Shown piece by piece: positions 30,797 to 41,660 of a stretch of DNA of 64,000 bases. Source of the stretch: Flectonema sp. DT1601 (Eukaryota; Euglenozoa; Diplonemea; Diplonemida; Diplonemidae); assembly GCA_964019425.1 (NCBI GenBank), contig OZ025811.1:248001-312000 (forward strand), in the 5' to 3' direction. The stretch's first letter is position 1, and each line of letters opens with the position of its first letter. Below the pieces are notes generated by a model. The model saw nothing but the letters and a program-made list of their open reading frames with translations. It was not told the DNA's origin and made no database searches. The translations under genes and the position numbers were made by a program.

Positions 30797-31575
30797 CATA
30801 GATGGAAGTGCCCTCCAAATTTGGAGGGCGCCTGGTGAAAATCAGCCACAAAAATTTGTAGGGCAAAAATAGGGCGCTGGAGGGCGCGTAGGGCGCTTTT
30901 TTAATTAAATTTAATATAATGCCGGCGTAGGGCGCTTTTTTAATTAAATTTAATATAATGCCGAGCTCATTTTGACACACCCCCTCAGCGAGGGTCGAAT
31001 CGCATCTTATTTGACTTTTCCCCGGTTCGCCCGATCAAATGCGTCTCTGGGATATCAGTTTACTTGCCACCAGTAAACTTCTTTTTTTTCTCACAAGGTA
31101 CCGTGAAGACCGGCCTATTAACAGGTTAGCAAGAACGCACTCTCCCTCCTCGAATCCCTCTGTATTCGACTCGGTGCATTCTGCGGGCTAATCAGCTCCT
31201 TGTAGATCTGGGATGCATCGTCCACTGAAATGAGTTTCAGCTTCAGGGATTGCAGCAGGCTCCGGAAGCTCTCAAGGAGTGGCCCATTGTTTTTGTTATT
31301 GTTGACCACCGAACCATGACCTGGAGGTCTCAGGTTCGAACCCCGTGACACCTTTTTTCTCTTTTTCGAAAGACTGCCAAGCATGTCAAAAAAAAAATTT
31401 TGGCTTCTGCGTCAAAATACTTGTGCGTCAGTGTAAGTCGACGTCAATTTAGCTGTCTTATAGTAATAAAAAAGGTAAAAAAAAGCGCCCTCCAAAATAA
31501 TATTTATATTAAAAGCGCCCTACAAGCGCCCTACACGCCCTCCAAATTGTAGGGCACTTCCATCTATGATCTATG
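30797..31575. mobile_element. Terminal-inverted-repeat element, copy 1 (53 bp upstream of R1)
   Basis: Ends are inverted CATAGATGGAAGTGCCCT with subterminal arrays of (T)AGGGCGC and GGAGGGCGC on both sides. ATTAAT flanks both ends, and the matching sites at R2 and R3 hold one ATTAAT and no insert, so a 6-bp target duplication is inferred. The right end has an extra ATCTATG. Relative to copy 2 it carries a ~37-bp internal duplication (30887-30960). The interior holds a short minus-strand frame conserved in copy 2 (product part RPPGHG...SFRSLLQSLKLKL) and a tRNA T-arm-like GGTTCGAACCCCGTG at 31332-31346. No transposase is present, so it is non-autonomous. Confidence 0.8.
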
Positions 31576-31763
31576 ATTAATAATAATAATTAAAACAACA
31601 GTCAATAAGTTTCTCTCTCAATGAGATCATCAAACAGTTCCACGAGACTGATTCTGCTCAAAAGAACAAATCCCAAAATGAAACACCAACATCCACAACT
31701 AAGGGGTATTTTTGTTTTGTTCTTTTTTTGTGATTGTTGTCTAACTTTATCGTGTGGATCTCA

Positions 31764-31960
31764 AAAATGATCTCCTTGGTCGGTGTCGTTGCGATTACTC
31801 CCGTCGTCGATGACGAGGATTTTATAATCAAAAACGTTTTGCGGGAAAAAGACCTTCTTCGAAATACGAAGTAGGATTCCCTCCCTGATGAACATATTTC
31901 ATAACAAAATCGCAGTCGATGACCAAAAGTGTATCTCTAGCATGGCAAACTGTATGCAGC
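31764..31960 (-). pseudogene. Relic of the EF-hand gene's 5' flank
   Basis: Resembles 23930-24110 (GATCTCC..GTCGTTGCGA.TACTC, then GATGAC.A.GATTTTATAAT, then the TTTGCGG.A stretch). It is noncoding here. The same piece is at 41430-41650. Confidence 0.7.
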
Positions 31961-33048
31961 AGGAACACAGAAAGAAAACATACAAACGAAGAAGAAAGAA
32001 ACTTTGTAAAAGAGGCAAACGAGGGAGAAGAAGTAACAAAATAAATTCAGAATAGCCTTTTATTTAGTTAAACGCAGACGAAGGAAAAAAAAAGACAAAA
32101 AAACAGACAAAAGAGATCACTACTTTTGACTGAATGAAACAGAAGAACAGGACCTAATCCTCAAGTTCTATTGTGATTAGGTGTTAAAAGATTATGGATA
32201 AAATCTATATCTTTTCTTTACCTAAAAATAGATTAGTACTTTGGCTACGTTTTACTGCAAACAATTATTTGCTTAACTCTGATGATGTATTTGTTAGATA
32301 CAGAAAAAACATTTTGAAATTAATTCAAAGATTTGGCGATCTATAGAAATACCTCAACTTAAGAATTGTTCAACAGTAGAGGGAAAAGGAATTGGGAGAG
32401 CAGTTAAAAGCAACAAGTGAATTAATTCTACAATACCTGATGGGTGTAGAAAGTTATGTATCTTATATCCTACTACGGTATTGGTTAATTCAAAGCTACC
32501 ACAACAACTACTGTAAGAACTCCACTGCACTTCACAGCTGGAGATAAGAAGGGAAATTAAGGGTTTCTGGGAGTGGGGTGTCAGGATTCTTATCGAATGC
32601 ACCAACGACAAGTGTTTGCCGATGATGAGAAGAAAAAAAACACAGAAATTGCAGAAGGAAAGTTCATTTTATTGAACAACAAGAATCTAGTACAGAATAT
32701 AATTTTGTACAATTACTTGCATCATCTGATGGTTCCCTTTTTGATGATTGGTTAGAATAGAACAAGAAGGTTTCTTGCTTTCTCTAATTTCTAGTTTCGA
32801 TTGACCAAAAATAGAGAAAAAAGAAATTTTTCGATGCCTTGATTGCAACAATAACGAAAAAGAAAAAGAATAAAAGAAGGGAACATCTTTAGTGGAACAG
32901 CTCAAACAAGTAGAGTTACTCCAGCTATTTGATAAATCTCCTGGGCACCCTAACAAGAGAATAGCAGGCAAAAGGTTTGCTTTAATCACAAAAAGTGTGG
33001 TAAGCGTGTGACGAACGCCTGTCTTATACTCCTTTTAGTGGTGAAAAA

Positions 33049-33500
33049 AATAAAAAATCTTTTTAATTCCATACACAGTATCTTTCTTTATAATACGACC
33101 ATATGTTTCATATGTCAACATACCACGAAAGAAAATACGGAACACTATCGAAGACCGTTCACCCCGGTTGTCCAAAACATTATATTTGTATTGTGGGCTT
33201 ACCGGGCAGCACATAAGCCATATCACTCAGCAATAAATGAAAACAAAAGGATCAGGCAAGATGACAGTCAGTTTATGGTCATAACTGCGACGGACCAAGT
33301 AAGGATTTTGCTATTCAAGGGTCAAATAATTTCTTTTTTGCAGTTCAATAATTTACTCTTCGCAAAGGAAGCCATCTTTTCGATGTTTAAAAGTAAGTTC
33401 TTGTCTTTGCTGCTCCTGTGCGTCAAGGGCATTGCGACTTCCCTTGCATCGCATGCAATTCCCCAAATGACTTCAGCTGCTTAAGAGGTGCATTCTCTGG
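33049..33500 (+). pseudogene. Repeated plus-strand spliced-gene relic
   Basis: The first ~250 bp match 18583-18840; the second part matches 57480-57740. An intron-like segment runs from GTAAGG (33299) to TTTTTTGCAG (near 33341), and a second GTAAGT follows after TTTAAAA near 33391. The reading frame stays open across the first junction. Several copies differ and none looks like a full gene. Family not recognised. Confidence 0.4.
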
Positions 33501-35228
33501 AAAAGAAACCTTTCTAAATATTTTCGAACATTACATCAACGACACTTAGAGGAACGGTGGGTTGAAGTCTTAAAAATACTAAAGATGAGCTGCAGCGGCA
33601 AAAGTAGTCTTCTGCTGAACGGCGAAAAGAAAATAGCGTTTTGCTTTAAAATTAGTATTAATAGTTATCAGTCAATCAAAAAAAAATCAAATGCAAAATT
33701 CGTAGGACAACAAACAAATAATTTCTTAGTCCCTTATAAAAGTACCAACTATTTAGTGGTGCTGAGTTATGTTTGCCTCGAAGTTAGTAAATTAGAATAC
33801 GAATTTATTATAAGATTGTCGCACTAAATCAAAATATAAAAAGGAAAAGTTATAAAAACACAATTGCTCTGCTGTTCCATAAAACACCTGTTTGAATACT
33901 TCAAGTTAGTGAACCGCTAAAAATGAAATTATTGGACCCCACGAATAGCAAAATTCTTTTGTTGTTTATATATGTCTGGGTTCAGTCTCTTTCTGCGTTA
34001 AATAATAAAAAAATTAAATAATGTTCCTCTCAGCGTGTACTAATCACACCGCGAAGGGAAGGTTTTTGGGAAGGGAATATCGAATTAGCTAATTCTTGTC
34101 TCTAACTAACTAACTTACTGTAAGCATAGTTAGGCAGTATTCTGAGGTATCGATCGAAGTGTCGAAGGCACGAAGCAACATTTTAAGAAGCATAATTGCA
34201 ACGTGTATTCTCTTATAACAGTGACTACCAACAGACATACATACCACACAAAGGAGAAGGGATACTTAAATAATGCCGAATACAAAACAAAAGTACACCA
34301 CCAGCTGTGAAAGCTGGAAGGCATGCACACTCACATTCTTATGTTTAATACACCCACACCATTGGGGGTTCTATTTCGTGGTATGAAAGTTTCCAAAATC
34401 CGACAAACCTGAGTTCAAGTGGATGGCTGAAAACATCATTTCTTAGGCATAACGTTTTCTAACGTCACACTACTAATAAGAGGAAACACGCAGATCACCA
34501 TTTCGACGGTTCCAAAAAAAACACGACCATCAAAACTAATCCTAAAAATAGGAATCACATTCACTTGTATTTGTTTTTGTTTTTTTTACTCAAAGTTCGA
34601 TTTTATACACACAAAGTGCAGATCAAATTGTATAAAAAAAAAGAAGTTAAGCACATGTATAAAAAAGAAACAGATACTCACTGTGATAGTACGTCAGTTC
34701 AGATTTCTTCAGTGGAACAAACTATCTTCAGTAAACTATTGGATATACACGTGAGCTTTGTTTGAATTAATTAAAAGAAACAAAATAAGGGAGAGGAGGG
34801 CAGGAATTCAAAGAAATAAAAGAATAACTCCACAGACGATTATAGGAATCCAATATCTTAGCTAAATGTTTGGTTATTCAACCCCACAAGAAAGCCAGAT
34901 AGAATGAGATAATTACACAGTACGCGTAGATTTTTCGATGATCTTCGTATGTGTGACTTCTGAACCACAACAACCACAAGGTTGAACAACAACAACAAAA
35001 AAAGAATTTACACACATACACACGCACAATTGCTAATTTCCCTCATGTCACACCAAATACATGGGAAGACACGGATGGTTAATATTTCGACGGTTCCAAG
35101 AAACACGACTCAAAACATCTTAACCACGTTCACAAAAACATAAAAACAGAAAAGAATTAAGAAGAAATAAAAAACCCTAAAGACCTTTTGGGGTTTTCCA
35201 CAACTGAACAATAAGCCTCACACCGAGA

Positions 35229-35586
35229 GTGAATACATTACAATTTATTCGACGAAGGAACTTTTCTTCCACAGAATCTTTTTTCTCTGACAGAATTTTA
35301 GATGATAATCGCTCCGCAGAGGTTTCCATCTCTGAATTGGTTGAGTTGTCCAACATTCCCAAACTATTAAAACAGTCGAGAAAGAGAAATGATGATTTGT
35401 ATCGAAGTGATATTCTTCACTTATTATTTAAAGTGTTCCCAGGTCTTTATGATCGAAGACGGTGTAAGTGTCGAGGTTTTCTCAGGTTTTTATGATCAAC
35501 TTGGAGAAAATTCATTTAAATACCAAAACAACAGGAAATACTTATCTTTTTCTTATCAAAGTCAGTTTTATATTTCTCTTTTATGA
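35229..35586 (+). pseudogene. Plus-strand coding relic, duplicated in the next spacer
   Basis: Reads open for 88 codons with ordinary composition (product part SISELVELSNIPKLLKQSRK) and is almost identical to 43795-44115, where a neighbouring frame stays open on to 44248. A short internal repeat of CAGGT(C/T)TTTATGATC is visible. The parent gene is not in the window and the family is unknown. Confidence 0.4.
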
Positions 35587-36094
35587 AAACCCACAAAGAA
35601 ATTTCATCACACTTACACGATGCCGCCAGTTTTATCTCGAGGTAGATTGGGGGGGGGCGGGAACTTAGATAAATAAATCAAAGTTAACAAACAACAAATT
35701 AGACTTGAATCATCATAACTGGATTCAGTCCACACAAAATCTCATTCAAATAAACTACCAGAGAAATAAAAGAGAAATAATGCTGTCAACTAAAATTTAT
35801 ATTGGGATTACGCTACAGGTTGAGCATCCTATTCCTTGTAGTTCGTTACAGCTTGAAACATTAATACATTAAACGGCGGGGATGTGACGAAGAAAAGCGA
35901 GGGAGAGGACAAAAAAGAAAACACGAAACTACCATGATATTACCACTTTCGTAGTTGATTTGCTTGCAGGTTGTCAAGAAACTTTCACATTCTCCTCCTC
36001 GTTTCCCAATTGTCAGTCAGAAGTTCAGCGACTAGTATTCACAATGCACACTAGACATTAATATGTTGATATTTTATTTAATACAAGAAAGGAT

Positions 36095-39000
36095 TTAAGC
36101 CGCTTGTTCGCCTTCAAATTCCTCCTCTTCTTCGTCCGGATGAACTGGAATAGATTCATCAGTTGGTACATCAGAATCAATTTTAGTGACGACAGGAGAG
36201 GTAAGTCTCCACATCAATTTCCTACCAGTACTAGACCTTACTTGCATCGGAACTATTAATCCAGATTCTTGGAACTTAGCGATGGATGCAATCGCAGAAG
36301 CTCTATTAAAAGTTTGAGAGAACGCTCGGTATGCTTCAAGAACTTCAAATTTAGAATTCAAAACTTTAACATAAACAGAATCAACAAAGTACGAAACTCC
36401 AGTAACCGCAAACTTATCATCACCAACAACAGACATTCCAATGGTTCTCGTAGAACTGTAAATAAAGGTCTTACATGTCGGACCTACCTTCTCAATGAAT
36501 ACATCAGTTCCTAATGTAATCTTATAAATCTGACAATCAATCAGATCGAGATTTCTCAATGCATAACACACAACAACTCTGTTGTCACTGAGGATACCAA
36601 CTTCAGAGTACAACTGTTCGTCGGCAGTGGTCAGCGCTACTGTCTTTGCGACATTCCCATCCGTCTTCACTACCGAAAGATACAATCTAGTAGTTGTTGT
36701 TCGTCTCATTGAGTTCGCAACAACAAAGTATCCGCTACTCAAGAAAGACATCGATCCATGTGTGAAAGAATTCATTCGTGGGAAAAGGCTAACCTTATTG
36801 ACCCCACCTCCATTCGTATCGAACGATTCCAAATAAAGATTATTTCCAACATTATTACCATCACGGTGTAATACATGAATAAGAGTCGTGCCTGAATCTA
36901 TGGAGATCTTTGGATAGACTGCGGCGTCATTTATCGCAACAAAGCTTGCGACAACAACCGGAGATGATAGAGTAGAGGCAGAGATTTCAAATGATATTAT
37001 TTTATAAGTAAAAGAATCACCCCCGTCATGAACAACAACATATGCTGTTGTCCCCACCACTGTCACATCATAAGTTGAACCAAGTCCGATGTTGGTTAGC
37101 TGAAGAATGTCTCTCCCGAATGATGTCCCATCTGTGTTTTCTACTTCTCCAATTAATTTTGCGACATTCGAATCATCCTGTACAATATAAAGTGACAACA
37201 CTCTACCATCTGACAGAGGCTTCACTACCTGCTCAACAATCGAAGATTGGTCTGGAACTCCGTATGTTGTTACAGTGGGAACTCGACTGTATGCGGAGGA
37301 GTAAATACTCCATGAAGACCTGTCTTGCCATTTACTAGTCCAAGAGATAATGAAATTGTCGTTGTGCAGTAATGCGATGGTAGCATCAAATTGACGTCTA
37401 CGTGTGAACCTGTTAATGAGTTGATCTCCGCCAAGTGGTCTTCCCGAGGTGTCAAATCGTCTGAAGTACGCGTCTTGTGTTAGTCGTATCTCAAAACGGT
37501 TCCACGCAACAATAAATGAATCGTCTGGCAGGATGCATATCGATGTCGGTCGGTCATTTCCAATTTCCTCGGCATTCACGCGAAAGTCACTTCCCTGTTT
37601 CACTGCACCCGCAGAATAGACAGCTCCCATCACGTTAAATAAAGTTGAAACAGTACCACTTCCCCAAATGATGATAAACTTCTTGTCACTGAAGAATGCT
37701 ACTCGCGGAGATGTTTGAGATCCCTCAGTCTCGGTGTTCACTTGAAAAGCAGCAGCACTCGCAACAGGATTTGCTTGGCTCACATCAAATACCCTGGCAA
37801 AGATACCGTATCCGGAACCGTCCTCATTAAAAGATTGCCAAGCAATAATGACACTGTCGTCATCAGTGATATCAACCGACGGGTTTCTCTGAGTTAGTTG
37901 CAACGTACCGTGAACGATGATAGGATCTGATATTGCCGAACCCTCAACAACACTCATGTACACGTCCACATCATTTCCTGTTCCAAGGTTAGCTTGCCAT
38001 GAAACGACATACTTGTTTCCACTTCTCGTTGTCGCAATAACAGGCCGAGCATCACCTCCACTTGCAATTGTATGTATCAAAACAGGAGAACCTATTTTGT
38101 CCCCATTGGAAGCAAACTGGAGGACGTTTATCGTGGTGCTGGAACCAACAGCTGTCTGCCACGATACGTAGAAATTGTTCCTGGAACAGGCAACATCCGG
38201 ACGATCTTCTGGAGCGCTCGTCCCGCCACTTACTATAAATTCCTTGTCGAAAATTGCACGTCCGGTTGTGTCATAAATTTGAGCGTATATCTGAGAAACA
38301 GCTCCAACATGTGACTCCCATACAACGACGGCTCCTCCAGAGAATCCGCAAGAAGCAGGGGACCTTTGAAATCCCTGTAGGGTGTTACTTGCAGTCTCTG
38401 GTTGCCTCTCATAACCAGCATCTACCTCAATCGGTAAGGAAACACCAATTGGATCTCCAGTGATACTTGTAGTCGCAGTTGCATAGACAATGACAACTCC
38501 CTTATCCGTCGCAATCATTGAAGGATTCGCTTGAGTTCCAACAACAAAATTATTAACCACCCGACTAGGTTCAATTTCAGCCCCAGAAGCTTCCATTCGG
38601 GTAAACATTATAGCACCGCCTTGTCTATCTTTAACAGGAGACATATTTGATGCACAAGACACGGAAAAAGAATCATCATAAAGTGATTGTGAAAATGTGA
38701 GAGAATTCCTAAAGCAGTTTAACGATGTCCTCCAAGTGACGCTGCTGGTAATACTTCTGGAGTGAACAAGACCAAAATTTCGATCAACGACAAAAATAAT
38801 TAAACTTCCTTGCGTTGGAGTAAAAGTCCTAATCGACCCGGGGGCTCCTTCATTAAATCGAAAATCCATCGCACTTCCAATAGTAGTTCCCGTAATTGGA
38901 ACATAATTCACATCTCTGGTGCCATCAAGGACGTGGGTTACGTAATAAGTTCCCCCAGCTCCACAAGCTGAGTCCCATATAAAAGGCGTCCCGGTACTCA

Positions 39001-40567
39001 GAACTCGAACATTAGCACCTCCAACATAAGCCGTTAAGACATAAAAAGTTACAGTTCCTTCAAGCTGTATTTCTTCAACTGATGAAACTATCACAACCAG
39101 GGAACCTCCGCATAAAAATGACCGATGGTCGCTGCTGCCGGAATGCACCAAAGCAGTTTGTTCAGTACCATCCCCTGTTGTGTCCACCTCAACACTTCGA
39201 ATACCTCCATCACCATAAGTTACAAAAAAAGTATTACTATGTGGCAAGCTACCTGCTATTATTGGAGCTGTTGTGGCACCAGTTCCAATAGTTTTCTTCG
39301 ATTTCATGTTATTATCGTCATCGAAGAGTGCGTACATAACTGCACCTGCATTGGTTCTGTACGCAACAGCGTAACCTCCATTGTCAAGTCTACACGACGA
39401 CATCGCATCCAACTCTATGTCAGTAACGAATTGAACTTCCGGAACGTGGTAGTAACTCGCAGCAATAATCGGAACAGGAACTTCCTCTGCTGTTTGTGAT
39501 GGAAAGACAGCAAACCACCCATTGACTCCTAGTTGTGCCACGGATACTTTAGTTAATGTTTCTGATACCGCCAACGATGACCTGAAACCACTAGAAGATA
39601 TATCACTGTAGTCATTATTATAATAAGCAAACCCAGTACTGGAAAACAGTATCGTCTGTCCCTTGTTGCTGGATCCCATACCAAGTGTTAAGTGATCAAG
39701 AACTGTTGAACGGTCCAGCATAGTAGGAGTACTCACAGCTATGTCATCAGTGAATAACCAAGTTCTCATAGTAGTCATAGCTGCTACGCTATCGTGAGCT
39801 GCTAATGTTATCAGAGGAGTCTCTCTTCCGTGACTCATTTTCAATGAAATTCTATCCCAGGCTCTTGTCGGAGAACCGGCAATGGTACCACTGGAGAGCT
39901 CAGCGAAACTAACACTGCTTAATACTTTATAAAACAGTTCACTGGTTCCTTCACTGAACACAACTAACAATCCCGCAGATATTTCTATCATGTCATAAAA
40001 CGTTACACTTGTTCCTAAAACCGTCACAGGTGTCAAACTGTTCGCTGCCAAAGAAAACATTCTGAACGAACCTCCCGTACTGGTGAACAAGACAACAGCA
40101 CCCCCTCCCGTTCTGAAACCCACAGCAGAGTGTCGCCCTGCTGTCGCACCAACAGTCGCAATTAGAACCGCACCGCCTACAGGTCTACCAGTAGAGGTAT
40201 ATTGCCTTCGGTACAACTCATCGTTTTCTTGGTATGTTATTAAGAATCCTCCGTCAGATAGGGCAGCAAGCTGCTTTCTCCCTGATGCAAATACTGTTGT
40301 TGACTCTGCAGAGCTCTGGTGAACAACAATCACGTCACCTGCTACTGTTGGATTACTGTTTTTATAAATCCTTGCTTGCAATTGATGATCAGCTGAGCTG
40401 TACCATCCAACTACAACATCACCACTTCCCAATGTCAGGGTCTCTGCATCTCCAGGGCTTTTCCGTGAAACTTCAATCTTGGTTCCTGTTTTTTGAAACG
40501 TTATTGGACTCACTCCCCCCATTGCACTCGCCATCAGAGCACAGATCAACATAGCTCGTCGTATCAT
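36095..40567 (-). CDS. R2: giant secreted beta-propeller-repeat protein
   Basis: 1,490 aa, TAA stop, same signal peptide and layout as R1 with very long identical runs. Its residues ~112-190 carry the second version of this block (NDELYRRQYTSTGRPVGG), shared with R3 (start differs) and R4. The central variable block has VSSVEEIQLEGTVTFYVL, shared with R4. At ~1,400 it has SYFVDSVYVK, shared with R3, against SLSGESVYVK in R1, R4 and R5. The acidic tail is intact and two residues longer (EEEEEFEGEQAA). The 5' flank lacks the inverted-repeat element found at R1 and R4 and so shows the empty site. Confidence 0.9.
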   Translation of the reverse strand: MIRRAMLICALMASAMGGVSPITFQKTGTKIEVSRKSPGDAETLTLGSGDVVVGWYSSADHQLQARIYKNSNPTVAGDVIVVHQSSAESTTVFASGRKQLAALSDGGFLITYQENDELYRRQYTSTGRPVGGAVLIATVGATAGRHSAVGFRTGGGAVVLFTSTGGSFRMFSLAANSLTPVTVLGTSVTFYDMIEISAGLLVVFSEGTSELFYKVLSSVSFAELSSGTIAGSPTRAWDRISLKMSHGRETPLITLAAHDSVAAMTTMRTWLFTDDIAVSTPTMLDRSTVLDHLTLGMGSSNKGQTILFSSTGFAYYNNDYSDISSSGFRSSLAVSETLTKVSVAQLGVNGWFAVFPSQTAEEVPVPIIAASYYHVPEVQFVTDIELDAMSSCRLDNGGYAVAYRTNAGAVMYALFDDDNNMKSKKTIGTGATTAPIIAGSLPHSNTFFVTYGDGGIRSVEVDTTGDGTEQTALVHSGSSDHRSFLCGGSLVVIVSSVEEIQLEGTVTFYVLTAYVGGANVRVLSTGTPFIWDSACGAGGTYYVTHVLDGTRDVNYVPITGTTIGSAMDFRFNEGAPGSIRTFTPTQGSLIIFVVDRNFGLVHSRSITSSVTWRTSLNCFRNSLTFSQSLYDDSFSVSCASNMSPVKDRQGGAIMFTRMEASGAEIEPSRVVNNFVVGTQANPSMIATDKGVVIVYATATTSITGDPIGVSLPIEVDAGYERQPETASNTLQGFQRSPASCGFSGGAVVVWESHVGAVSQIYAQIYDTTGRAIFDKEFIVSGGTSAPEDRPDVACSRNNFYVSWQTAVGSSTTINVLQFASNGDKIGSPVLIHTIASGGDARPVIATTRSGNKYVVSWQANLGTGNDVDVYMSVVEGSAISDPIIVHGTLQLTQRNPSVDITDDDSVIIAWQSFNEDGSGYGIFARVFDVSQANPVASAAAFQVNTETEGSQTSPRVAFFSDKKFIIIWGSGTVSTLFNVMGAVYSAGAVKQGSDFRVNAEEIGNDRPTSICILPDDSFIVAWNRFEIRLTQDAYFRRFDTSGRPLGGDQLINRFTRRRQFDATIALLHNDNFIISWTSKWQDRSSWSIYSSAYSRVPTVTTYGVPDQSSIVEQVVKPLSDGRVLSLYIVQDDSNVAKLIGEVENTDGTSFGRDILQLTNIGLGSTYDVTVVGTTAYVVVHDGGDSFTYKIISFEISASTLSSPVVVASFVAINDAAVYPKISIDSGTTLIHVLHRDGNNVGNNLYLESFDTNGGGVNKVSLFPRMNSFTHGSMSFLSSGYFVVANSMRRTTTTRLYLSVVKTDGNVAKTVALTTADEQLYSEVGILSDNRVVVCYALRNLDLIDCQIYKITLGTDVFIEKVGPTCKTFIYSSTRTIGMSVVGDDKFAVTGVSYFVDSVYVKVLNSKFEVLEAYRAFSQTFNRASAIASIAKFQESGLIVPMQVRSSTGRKLMWRLTSPVVTKIDSDVPTDESIPVHPDEEEEEFEGEQAA

Positions 40568-40677
40568 TGTTTTTTGACTGTTTGTTAAGCTGACAATAAT
40601 AATAATAATAATTAATAATAAAAATTAAAACAACAGTCAATAAGCTGACCTCTCCAATTGTTGGTATTTGTTTAGAT

Positions 40678-40905
40678 AAATGAGAAGCAAAGAATTCATC
40701 GTCACTTTACTCAAAGTCTGGTCGCAATGTCGAGTAGTTAATCTTTTTATTTCTTTAGTCAGGTGTGATGATTTGGTTTGGTCAAAGATAGAAGGTTGCC
40801 ATCTAATCAAAACCCCTGTAGAGATAAAGAGTTTCCTCCGTGTTGAAAAGAGAGATTGCTATTCTGATGAATTCATCTTTTAGTCAACCACCACGTCCTT
40901 GGCCT
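40678..40905 (-). pseudogene. EF-hand gene relic (internal codons fused to 5' flank)
   Basis: Positions 40678-40800 match the EF-hand gene at about 23534-23655 (codons ~63-103: GAGAAGCAAAGAATT, CAAAGTCTGGTCGCAATG). The match then jumps to about 24005-24090 (GAGATTGCTATTCTGATGAA). About 350 bp including the start codon region are missing. Same structure at 49025-49250 and 57173-57415. Confidence 0.8.
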
Positions 40906-41429
40906 ATAACTGGATCTGTTGCATTACAAAACGTATGCAACAAGAACACAAAAAGAAGTTAGTATTAGCTATCAATAAGTAAATAATCAAATCAATCAAT
41001 AAATCGTAAGGACATCAAATAAAGAAGTTAGTATTAGAAAGTCAAGTACTGATGACTACGAGGTGTTTGAGTCACCCGTAACAGTTCAGGACTAAATAAA
41101 GGAAGGAAAAGATACGATGGAAGTGAGACATCGAATGTGGGAGAGGAAGAAAATAAAAATATTTAATATAAAAAAAATACTCTTCAGAAAAGCCTTATAT
41201 TCCGTAGTACACAAATAGAATCCTGTTGAGGGTAACTGAATCATGTCTAGAAGAAATATCGGCTTTCAATCGGAATAGTTTCTTCTCTGACTACTTCTAT
41301 AAAACAATTCCACGAGACTGATTCTGCTCAGAAGAACAATCCCAAAATGAAACACCAACATCCAAAACAAAGGGTATTTTTGTTTTGTTCTTTTTTTGTG
41401 ATTGTTGTCTAACTTTATCGTGTGGATCT

Positions 41430-41660
41430 CAAAAATGATCTCCTTGGTCGGTGTCGTTGCGATTACTCCCGTCGTCGATGACGAGGATTTTATAATCAAA
41501 AACGTTTTGCGGGAAAAAGACCTTCTTCGAAATACGAAGTAGGATTCCCTCCCTGATGAACATGTTTCATAACAAAATCGCAGTCGATGACCAAAAGTGT
41601 ATCTCTAGCATGGCAAATTGTACGCAGCAGGAACACAGAAAGAAAACATACAAACGAAGA
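41430..41660 (-). pseudogene. EF-hand gene 5'-flank relic, second copy
   Basis: Near-identical to 31764-31990 and similar to 23930-24110. Noncoding. Confidence 0.65.

Larger units (their letters stand above)
31576..36094. repeat. Spacer R1-R2, patchwork of repeated blocks
   Basis: In order: sequence shared with 41290-41650, block 32104-32541 (copy of 24245-24683), pieces of 24920-25200, block 33049-33500 (see separate entry), a piece of 25330-25460 at 34220-34340, block 34597-35010 (shared with 42824-43480, 58973-59345 and 59515-59860) and block 35229-35586 (shared with 43795-44115). No intact gene is supported. Confidence 0.7.

Noticed and set aside
31118-31384. Conserved short frame in the inverted-repeat element as a real protein gene
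   Set aside because: The RPPGHG stretch is the antisense of a tRNA-like B-box, a known source of false open frames, and conservation between two recent copies is expected.
34590-34765. Small plus-strand frame in spacer repeat
   Set aside because: Repeated at 42824 and 58973 with frame changes; no conservation of the reading frame.
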